From NCBI RefSeq assembly GCF_900095285.1, contig NZ_LT607734.1, positions 186,001 through 250,000 on the forward strand: a DNA stretch of 64,000 bases, read 5' to 3'. The notes beneath the pieces were generated by a model. The model was not told the origin of the DNA. It made no database searches and worked only from the letters and a program-made list of their open reading frames with translations. Numbering within the stretch: the stretch's first letter is position 1; each line of letters starts with the position of its first letter. Positions 57,106-64,000 of this stretch are shown here, piece by piece. The DNA is from Fusobacterium gastrosuis. GTDB lineage: Bacteria; Fusobacteriota; Fusobacteriia; Fusobacteriales; Fusobacteriaceae. Made by a program: the position numbers and the translations under genes.

Positions 57106-59931
57106 TTACATATAATCTTTAAACTTTTCTGCTTTTTTAGGGTTTGATTTTTTTAGTTCTTCATAATATTTTTTCGCTTCTTTCATATTCTCTTCAACCA
57201 ATCTATAATAAATTAGTTTTTCTAGGCTGTACTCATGAAGCTCTTTATTATTTTTTACCTTATATAATCTAAAGAAAAGTTTTTTAGCCTCAGCATTATT
57301 TTCTTGTTTATCATAAATATCTGCTGCTCTAACCAAAGAATCAACTTCATATTTTCCTTTATATTTATCATAAACTTTCTTATAATTCACAAGAGCTTCT
57401 TTCAAATTATTTTCCTTTTCATAAATAAGACCTAGTCTATATACCATATACTCTTCTTCACTATTTTTATCTTGTTTTAACAAGTCGTTATAATATTTTT
57501 TTGCTTTAGCATTATCCTTTTTATCATACCAATAATCTGCTAATTTTCTAGTTGCATATAGTTTATATTTAGATGAAGTTAATAATTTTTCATATTCCTT
57601 TACAGCTCTATCATCTTTTTTAGCTAAATAATATTCTCCAGAATAATAAGCCTTTTCTTCTATATCACTTATTTCAGATATATATTTTTCAATATCCTTA
57701 TAGTCTTTATTTTTTAACTTTAAAGCAACTATTCTTATATTATTGTTATCTTGTGGCTCACTTTCCCCAGCTGAACTTTTTATTTCATTTAAAGTTTGAA
57801 TTGCTTTTTCTGTATCATTTGTTTCTGCATAATAATTTGCTGAAAGGTTAAGTACAGAATTTTTCAAACTGCTATTAGGATATTTATTTAAGAAACTATT
57901 CTTTTCTTTTTCAAATTCTACTTTATTATTTTGTTGTCTTAATATGTTTATATATCTATAAAGTGCTTGTTCAGCATAAAATGTATCCTCATAATTTTCA
58001 AAAATATTTTTGTATAATTGAATTGCTTTGTTGTAATCTTTCTGATTGTAATAACTATCAGCTATTTGATATTTTCCATATACTTCATAACCTTCAACTT
58101 CTGTTATTTTATTATAGTATCTTCTAGCCTCCTCATACTTTTCAAGCCTAAAATAACTCAACCCAATTTTATCTAAAAGTTCTGTATAGATTGCAGATTC
58201 TTTTTCTACATTTATTTTTCCTATAAAATTTTCTCCAACTGAAATTGCCTCATTATATTTTTCTGAAAGGAAGAAATTTCTAACTCTATTAAGTTCTATT
58301 CTGCTTTCTAAATTACTATTCTTTGCAAGGTTTTTTGCTTTTTGTAGATAAGACTCTGCCTCATCATATTTACCCAAACCTATAGCAGAGATTCCTCTTA
58401 AATAGGTAAGTCTATCCTCTTCTTGAACCGTACTTAAATATCTTTCCATCTCATCATATTTTTTTTGTTCTAATAAAGTTGATATTAAGCTAGATAAAAT
58501 TTCCATATTAGAATAACTATCTAGATACTCTTTATAAATTTCTTCAGCTCTTTCCAAATGCCCACTTTTAAAATATGCATCTCCTGTATACAAATATACA
58601 TCTTTCTTAAATTCGGTATCAGTTGGGAAAAGTTTTTTGTACTGAGCATATCTATTTCCAAGGTCATCTATATCTAAAATCTGGCTATCGAGTAAAATCA
58701 CTCTAAATAAATTTTCTACCTTACTAGATATAGCAAATAACCTTCCATAATAATCTTTTGCCAATTTATAATCTCCCATTTGATAAGCTGAATTTGCTAT
58801 TATTCTTATAATATTATCAGTATCAGTCTGAGTTACAACTACTCTTCTTATAATATCTCTATTGTCTATTATTTTTTTATAATTTTTTAATTTATAATCT
58901 ATTGCAAAAATGTGATATATTGATTGGTTATAATAATCAGTATCTTTTAATGATTCAAATTTTTTCAGTGCTTCATTGAACCTTTCTAATTTATAAAGAG
59001 AATATGCTTCTCCATATACGAGTCTTGGATTGCTTAAATCGTTACTTTTCTTATAACTTGCAAGGGCATCTTCATATTTTTCTTTTGTTACATACAGATC
59101 CCCTATCATTATCATAGCTGTATTATACTCTTCTGTTCCTTGAATTTTTTGCAAATAGTAATTAACCTTTTGTTCATCTTTTTTATTAGCATAAATTTCT
59201 ACCAAAGTTAAGATTGCTTTTTTAGCATAAGCTCCCTGTGCTCCTGAATTTACAATCTTATCAAAATATGGTATTGCCTCTTCAACTTTATCTCTTTTAT
59301 ACAGTGATGAACCTTTCAAATAATCTACTACAATTGTTTTGTCTTTTGAATTTTTTTTAGAATATTCATCTAAAATTTTGAATGATTTATCATATTGTTT
59401 TGCGTTGTAGTAAGCTATTCCTAAATTTAGAAGTGCCTCTTCATAATTTGTAGATTTTGCATTTACTATTTGTTCAAATATTTCCACTGCTTTGCCATTA
59501 TAATCATATGCCAATAAATCTAATCCAACTTCATATAAAGTTTTTTCATATTTTTTCTTACTATCTATATTCTGTAGATAAAAATTATACTTTTCTTTTT
59601 CACCTTGAGCAGCATATGCCCTAGCTAAATAGTAGGCATAGTCATCTTTTAAAGATTTTTTACTTTCATTTATGTATAGTTTTTTAAATGTTTCTATGGT
59701 TTTATTATAATTTTTTTCCAAAAAATATATTTTCCCAATTTTATCAAGCATACTAGTGTAGTATTTGGAATTTGGATATTTTTGTAAATATTTTTCTGAT
59801 TCTATTAAAGCTTGTTTGAAATTCTTTTCCTTATACAGATTATCTATTTGTTTAAAATAATCTGAATCATCTGCAAATACTGTTAATGTATTTATTAGCA
59901 AAAAAAGTCCCATAATTTTTTTGAATCTCAT
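57106..59931 (-). CDS. Large periplasmic TPR-repeat protein
   Basis: 941 residues. A signal peptide (about 1-20) is followed by repeated TPR units over the whole length, e.g. YNKTIETFKKLY, EEALLNLGIAYYNAKQYDKSFKIL and ALKKFESLKD. It probably scaffolds envelope proteins. It heads the group that leads to exbB, exbD and tonB, and a YbgF/CpoB-like role near an energy-transducing complex is plausible. No specific partner can be read from the sequence. Confidence 0.75.
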   Translation of the reverse strand: MRFKKIMGLFLLINTLTVFADDSDYFKQIDNLYKEKNFKQALIESEKYLQKYPNSKYYTSMLDKIGKIYFLEKNYNKTIETFKKLYINESKKSLKDDYAYYLARAYAAQGEKEKYNFYLQNIDSKKKYEKTLYEVGLDLLAYDYNGKAVEIFEQIVNAKSTNYEEALLNLGIAYYNAKQYDKSFKILDEYSKKNSKDKTIVVDYLKGSSLYKRDKVEEAIPYFDKIVNSGAQGAYAKKAILTLVEIYANKKDEQKVNYYLQKIQGTEEYNTAMIMIGDLYVTKEKYEDALASYKKSNDLSNPRLVYGEAYSLYKLERFNEALKKFESLKDTDYYNQSIYHIFAIDYKLKNYKKIIDNRDIIRRVVVTQTDTDNIIRIIANSAYQMGDYKLAKDYYGRLFAISSKVENLFRVILLDSQILDIDDLGNRYAQYKKLFPTDTEFKKDVYLYTGDAYFKSGHLERAEEIYKEYLDSYSNMEILSSLISTLLEQKKYDEMERYLSTVQEEDRLTYLRGISAIGLGKYDEAESYLQKAKNLAKNSNLESRIELNRVRNFFLSEKYNEAISVGENFIGKINVEKESAIYTELLDKIGLSYFRLEKYEEARRYYNKITEVEGYEVYGKYQIADSYYNQKDYNKAIQLYKNIFENYEDTFYAEQALYRYINILRQQNNKVEFEKEKNSFLNKYPNSSLKNSVLNLSANYYAETNDTEKAIQTLNEIKSSAGESEPQDNNNIRIVALKLKNKDYKDIEKYISEISDIEEKAYYSGEYYLAKKDDRAVKEYEKLLTSSKYKLYATRKLADYWYDKKDNAKAKKYYNDLLKQDKNSEEEYMVYRLGLIYEKENNLKEALVNYKKVYDKYKGKYEVDSLVRAADIYDKQENNAEAKKLFFRLYKVKNNKELHEYSLEKLIYYRLVEENMKEAKKYYEELKKSNPKKAEKFKDYM

Positions 59932-60314
59932 ACTATCTCCTACTTTTCTTTTAAAATTTTTGCTATAAAAATATCAATTTTTTATCACTATTTTTCTTTT
60001 TTATCTTTTTTAATACATTTTATTATTTTTTTAGTTAAATTTTTATTTAAAAAACTTTCAATTTTTTATATTTTTCAATTATTTTCATATTTATATATTT
60101 TTTTAATATACTTTATAAATTATATCATATTTATGTTTTTATTACAATTTTAGATAAATATTTTATCATTTTTTTATTTTTTTATGATTAATATTTTATA
60201 CAAAAATAATAAACAGATTAAAAATACAATAAAATACATCTTTTTATAAAAATAAAAAGTATGCCCTTTTTATAATCTCTTAGACATACTTTTTATTAAT
60301 TAAGTTATTTAATT
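59932..60314. other. AT-rich intergenic region with dnaN terminator
   Basis: Poly-T and poly-A stretches between the TPR gene and dnaN. A weak hairpin AAAAAGTATG / CATACTTTTT at 60252-60296 can end dnaN mRNA. No reading frame was seen. Confidence 0.6.
60252..60296 (-). terminator. Probable terminator of dnaN
   Basis: AAAAAGTATG (60254-60263) and CATACTTTTT (60285-60294) with a 21-base loop. Confidence 0.6.
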
Positions 60315-61445
60315 TTAATCTCTCAATGCAAGAGGCATCAAAATATATAAATAATCTTCTTTATCTTTTTCATAAACTTTAACAGAGGAATTTGAATATC
60401 TAAATTCCAATTCAATTTCTTTTTCTTTAGGGATATTTTGAATGAATTCTATTAAAAATTTTACATTTAAAGAAATCTTTAAATCTTCACCAACAAAATT
60501 AACATCCACTTGTTCATTTATTTTCGCAATATCATTTAATGCATTTACACTCATTTTACCTTCTTTAAATTCATAAGTTGTTGCATACTTAGCTTCAGCA
60601 TTTGCTCTTGAAAAAATGCTGACTCTTTTTAAAGTACTCATAAATTTTTCAGCTGATATTGTTAATTTTTTATCATATGAACTATTTGATAATATTTTTA
60701 TATAATCTGGGAATCTTATCTCTACAAGTTTTGTTATTATAACTATATTTTTATACACGAAATATAAATGAGCTGCTTCTTGATAAACTCGTACAACATC
60801 TTCCTCTGCCCCTTTTAATATTTTTATCAAGGAAGTGATTGCATCTGCTGGAACACTTACAGCAAAATCTTCTATATCCCTTGAAAATACCTTTTTAAGA
60901 AAAGCCAATCTATAAGTATTAGTAGCAACAAAATGTAAATGTTTTAAAACACTTTCTATTCTCACACAACTCATTGCTATATTATCAGGAGTATCTGCTG
61001 CAAATATAACTTTTTCAAAAATCTCAACCAATTCTGTATTAGTCATTTCAAATTTTAAAATATTTTCATTTAGATTAATATTATCAAAATTACTTGGATA
61101 ATCTTCTGCAGTAAAAACTGCAAATTCTGTAACAGAATCATCAGTTTCTATAAATAGATCTGTTCCATTTTCAACTCTTAAAGTTATAGAGTCTTCTTTT
61201 ATTTCTTTTAAATATTCATCAATCATAGGAAAATGAAAAGCTATCTCACCATGTGTTATAAGTTCTTCAATTTCTATTGATGTTTTTATTGTGTTATCTA
61301 GATTTGTACCACAAAAATTTAATTTATTTTCCTTTGTTTTTATATGGACACATGAAAGTATCGGTTTTATCTTATTTTCTTTTATTGCTTTTTCAACAAC
61401 CCTCATAGCAGTCAAAAAACTTTGTCTATTTACTTTTATATGCAT
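60315..61445 (-). CDS. dnaN: DNA polymerase III beta clamp
   Basis: 376 residues from the ATG at 61445, because GGGGGAT five bases before it is a better ribosome site than any before the ATG at 61460. Three clamp domains are present: MHIKVNRQSF start, FAVFTAEDYPSNF segment, ATNTYRLAFLK in the middle and the terminal MPLALRD that matches the MPMRL-type end. It is not next to dnaA here. It follows plsY by about 20 bases. Confidence 0.95.
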   Translation of the reverse strand: MHIKVNRQSFLTAMRVVEKAIKENKIKPILSCVHIKTKENKLNFCGTNLDNTIKTSIEIEELITHGEIAFHFPMIDEYLKEIKEDSITLRVENGTDLFIETDDSVTEFAVFTAEDYPSNFDNINLNENILKFEMTNTELVEIFEKVIFAADTPDNIAMSCVRIESVLKHLHFVATNTYRLAFLKKVFSRDIEDFAVSVPADAITSLIKILKGAEEDVVRVYQEAAHLYFVYKNIVIITKLVEIRFPDYIKILSNSSYDKKLTISAEKFMSTLKRVSIFSRANAEAKYATTYEFKEGKMSVNALNDIAKINEQVDVNFVGEDLKISLNVKFLIEFIQNIPKEKEIELEFRYSNSSVKVYEKDKEDYLYILMPLALRD

Positions 61446-61465
61446 ATTTTTATCCCCCATTATTT

Positions 61466-62059
61466 TTATTTAAATTTAAATTTTGTTTCTGTCCCTCTAT
61501 AAAGTCTTTCTATATTTGTTTTATGTCTATATATTACAAATACTCCTATTATCAAAGATAAAACAAACAAATAGATGTTATTACTCTTATCCATTATAAA
61601 AACTAAAATAGGTAATGCACCTGCTGATATGATTGAAGCAAGTGAAACATACCTAAACATAGCAAAAACTGTAAAAAATACCAAAATCAATACCAAAATA
61701 ACATACGGTGCCAAAAATAAAAATACCCCCAAACTTGTTGCTACACCTTTTCCACCTTTGAAATTTATAAAACATGAGTAAGTATGAGCTAGTATTATAA
61801 CCATTCCTAAAAACACTGTTTGAAAAGGGCCAGTTACATATTTAGAAGCTATAAGCATTGGTAAAAATCCTTTTAAAATATCAACTACTAAAACTGCTAT
61901 TCCAAGCTTTGCTCCCATGACTCTATAACAATTTGTTGCTCCACTATTTTTACTTCCATAATCTCTAACATCTATTCCTTTAAATATTTTCCCTATCCAT
62001 ACGCCACTGGGAATTGCTCCAGCGAAATAACACAAAATAAGCATTATTATAAAATTCAT
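61466..62059 (-). CDS. plsY: Glycerol-3-phosphate acyltransferase PlsY
   Basis: Membrane enzyme that acylates glycerol-3-phosphate with acyl phosphate. Five spans, with the conserved SGATNCYRVMG, HTYSCFINFKGGKGVATSLG and the final YRHKTNIERLYRGTE. 197 residues, full length. It forms an operon with dnaN. Confidence 0.96.
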   Translation of the reverse strand: MNFIIMLILCYFAGAIPSGVWIGKIFKGIDVRDYGSKNSGATNCYRVMGAKLGIAVLVVDILKGFLPMLIASKYVTGPFQTVFLGMVIILAHTYSCFINFKGGKGVATSLGVFLFLAPYVILVLILVFFTVFAMFRYVSLASIISAGALPILVFIMDKSNNIYLFVLSLIIGVFVIYRHKTNIERLYRGTETKFKFK

Positions 62060-62134
62060 ATTGCCTCCTATTTTTGAGTTAATTTTTTTGTTTATGTATT
62101 ATTATATAATTTTTATTAAATTGAAACAAGTAAA

Positions 62135-62162
62135 AAATAAAAGAAGCAAAAGCTTCTTTTAT
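62135..62162 (-). terminator. Terminator of the PP-loop protein gene
   Basis: AAAAGAAGC-AAA-AGCTTCTTTT hairpin that overlaps the stop codon, followed on the minus strand by a T-rich stretch. Confidence 0.75.
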
Positions 62163-63166
62163 ATAATTTGATATAATTTTTTTTCTTTCTCAAATTTTTC
62201 TTTATCAACTATATCTATTTCTTCAATTATACCACAAATATTTATGTTCACTCTTTCATTTCCTTTAACTTTTGAATAAGTTGAAAACAATTTTTTTGCA
62301 AATTCTTTTTCTTCTCCAGTTAAATTTACATTACTTAGTAAACGAGGTCCTGGCACTTCTGCACTATATGCAAAAAATTCTCCATTTCCCTCTGTTGTAA
62401 ATTCACTTATTTTCATATTTGATTCATGATTACGACCTACGAATAGATATCTTCCTTTTGCAAATCTAAAAAATCTTGCTTCTCTTAATAAATAGAAGAT
62501 ATATGCATTTTTTTCTTCTAAAAGTCCATCTTCTTCTACTAATCTTAATCTATCAGAATAAGCTGGATCCGTTAGAAGGCATCCACCACCAGGACTTGGA
62601 TAATCAACTATTCCATATTTTTCCATAAGTTCCATTTGTCTATGTCTAGATCTTCCTTGAATATCTAATAACTTTTCTCTATCGACCCATCCCTCTATCT
62701 CTGCTTTACTAGGTGGTAAAAGCTTTGCTGACAATGGTCTTAAAACTAAATCATGCATACCTGACAAAAGTTTTACTTTTTCTAAAGCTTGTGAATTTTG
62801 TGACATAGGTCTTTGCCCAAGAACTTCTCCCGAAATAACAAACTGTGCATCATATTCTTCTAAAAGTTCTCCAGCTATTTTAAACATCAATGAATGACAG
62901 TCTATACAAGGATTCATATTTTTCCCATATCCATATACTGGATCTTGTACTACACCCGTATGCCTCTTTTTAAAATCTATATATTCTAATCGTATCCCTA
63001 ATTGCTTTGCCATATTTTCAGCCTTCTCATTTTTTCCACCAAAAAAATGAGAAACAAAGTTCAATGCAATTACATCCACTCCTTGTTCAAGAACAGTCTT
63101 TATTGCTAAAGCACTGTCTAATCCACCTGAAAATAGAGCTAAGGCTCTAATTTTTTTTCTATCCAA
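62159..63166 (-). CDS. PP-loop ATPase, tRNA-thiolation-like
   Basis: 335 residues. ATP-pyrophosphatase P-loop LFSGGLDSAL (11-20), a Cys87-x-x-Cys90 pair in NPCIDCH, ISGEVLGQRPMSQ, and a third cysteine in SPGGGCLLTDP. A C-terminal domain with VGRNHESNMKI and EVPGPRLL resembles the DUF814/NFACT-R RNA-binding type. This suggests sulfur or other nucleobase modification of tRNA, near MnmA/ThiI but not identical. No partner genes point to the exact base. It follows sepF by two bases. Confidence 0.65.
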   Translation of the reverse strand: MDRKKIRALALFSGGLDSALAIKTVLEQGVDVIALNFVSHFFGGKNEKAENMAKQLGIRLEYIDFKKRHTGVVQDPVYGYGKNMNPCIDCHSLMFKIAGELLEEYDAQFVISGEVLGQRPMSQNSQALEKVKLLSGMHDLVLRPLSAKLLPPSKAEIEGWVDREKLLDIQGRSRHRQMELMEKYGIVDYPSPGGGCLLTDPAYSDRLRLVEEDGLLEEKNAYIFYLLREARFFRFAKGRYLFVGRNHESNMKISEFTTEGNGEFFAYSAEVPGPRLLSNVNLTGEEKEFAKKLFSTYSKVKGNERVNINICGIIEEIDIVDKEKFEKEKKLYQII

Positions 63167-63168
63167 AC

Positions 63169-63660
63169 TTAGTTTTCCCCTCTTTCTAAATCTATCAATT
63201 TCTTTTCTTTCTTCTTTGGTCCTTCATAATATACCTTCATATTTTCAGGAACTATTGTATATACATTTTTAGCAATCTGAGCAAAACTTGCATTTTTTAT
63301 TTCCATTGCCCCTGCTAAGAAATCCATAATTCTTTGTGCTACATTAGGGCTAACACTTTCTAAATTTATAGTTATCATTTTTTCTTGATCTATATATTTT
63401 GCTATTTTTTTACAATCTTCAAATTGTTTAGGATCTATAAAAACAGTGCTATAATTATTGTCTTCCTCAAAATTATCTTCTTCCGGTAATTCTTCCTTAA
63501 CTTTTTTAGAAAAAAGCGATTTTTTAGGTGCTTTCTTTATTTCTTCCGCAGCCTCCTCTTCATACTCTTCTTCATATTCTTCTATTTCATCTATCTCATC
63601 ATCAATAGAGTTTATTCCAACTAACTCCTTTACATCTTTAAACATATCTTTTAATCCCAT
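63169..63660 (-). CDS. sepF: Cell division protein SepF
   Basis: 163 residues. An N-terminal amphipathic helix (MGLKDMFKDVKELVG), an acidic linker and the C-terminal SepF domain with VFIDPKQFEDCKKIAKYI and IMDFLAGAMEIKNASFAQIAKNVYTI. SepF links FtsZ to the membrane in many Gram-positives. The YggS-type gene upstream is the usual neighbour. Confidence 0.93.
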   Translation of the reverse strand: MGLKDMFKDVKELVGINSIDDEIDEIEEYEEEYEEEAAEEIKKAPKKSLFSKKVKEELPEEDNFEEDNNYSTVFIDPKQFEDCKKIAKYIDQEKMITINLESVSPNVAQRIMDFLAGAMEIKNASFAQIAKNVYTIVPENMKVYYEGPKKKEKKLIDLERGEN

Positions 63661-63674
63661 TTTAACTTAACCTC

Positions 63675-64000
63675 CTATAAAATTCCCTCATATAATTTTG
63701 AACCCACTCTTATAATTGTACTACCTTCTTGTAAGGCAATTTTATAATCACCTGACATTCCCATAGATAATTCTGTTAAAGAGTTATTAAAATAATTCTC
63801 ATTTAATTCTTTTTTTATTCTCACCAGTTCTGCAAATACTTTTCTTGTTGTTACTTCATCTACATCCAAAGGTCCCATAGTCATAAGACCTTTTATATTT
63901 ATGTTCTTCAAATTTTTTAAAGCTTCTAAATCTGATATTAATTCTTCTAACTTGTATCCTTGTTTTGATTCTTCTCCATAAACATTAATCTCTAAAAGAA
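63675..64000 (-). CDS. YggS-type pyridoxal phosphate homeostasis protein, 3' part
   Basis: The window holds only the C-terminal half; the gene runs off the right edge. LLEINVYGEESKQGYKLEEL, GLMTMGPL, and the final ELSMGMSGDYKIALQEGSTIIRVGSKLYEG match the PLPBP/YggS fold. A TTG-started frame from 63911 is an artefact. It precedes sepF by 15 bases. Confidence 0.93.
   Translation of the reverse strand, partial: LLEINVYGEESKQGYKLEELISDLEALKNLKNINIKGLMTMGPLDVDEVTTRKVFAELVRIKKELNENYFNNSLTELSMGMSGDYKIALQEGSTIIRVGSKLYEGIL

Noticed and set aside
63675-63911. Separate 78-residue gene starting at 63911
   Set aside because: The same frame continues upstream to the window edge with YggS-type sequence, so it is a 3' gene fragment.

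Overview
The window is a chromosomal segment of a very AT-rich Gram-negative bacterium. Gene content points strongly to Fusobacterium, most likely the F. nucleatum/periodonticum group. Low-GC, Firmicute-like housekeeping genes sit beside outer-membrane machinery (Lpt ATPase and a giant LptC/LptA-type protein, TonB-ExbB-ExbD, trimeric autotransporters with an extended signal region). A DapF-fold protein closely resembles cofactor-independent histidine racemases. The genus assignment rests on recognition of protein families, not on a database search.

Layout. 1-8 kb, minus strand: LrgAB, lysS, a TPR lipoprotein, DUF1934/DUF1292 proteins, rlmH and a frameshifted mutL. 8-12.3 kb, mostly plus: murI, a YedF/DsrE-like protein, htpX (minus), a small lipoprotein, formimidoylglutamase and a flavodoxin. 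12.4-23.7 kb, minus: secF-secD, ruvX, alaS, lptB, the LptC/LptA-like giant and mutS. 23.8-33 kb is more accessory: a DpnD-like/winged-helix nuclease-like pair, a dihydrouridine synthase, pckA, a broken mini trimeric autotransporter followed by a glycosyltransferase, an attenuator-controlled M20 amidohydrolase, an orphan solute-binding protein and a CDF transporter.

33-48 kb: a histidine-racemase-like gene, an AAA ATPase/TOPRIM pair resembling two-gene phage-defence modules, a lipoprotein, then an 8-kb trimeric autotransporter whose leader carries a G9 tract. A small phage-derived cluster (M15 endolysin, DUF1353) and a U32 peptidase (TrhP-like) follow. 48.2-49 kb is a repeat island. 49-64 kb, minus: dnaB, rplI, a DUF2232 protein, dnaX, an NtrC-like regulator with degenerate motifs, tonB-exbD-exbB, two periplasmic proteins, dnaN, plsY, a PP-loop ATPase, sepF and the 3' part of a YggS-type gene.

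Points of note. Three genes (mutL, mini autotransporter, exbB) carry an apparent one-base deletion in or beside a short homopolymer, with the expected C-terminus intact in another frame; this is either real variation or consensus error. The adhesin G9 tract overlaps an ATG that joins the adhesin frame only if the tract gains one G or loses two. A 49-bp promoter is duplicated, 2,100 bp apart, upstream of mutS and of the dihydrouridine synthase. No tRNA, rRNA or CRISPR array was recognised.
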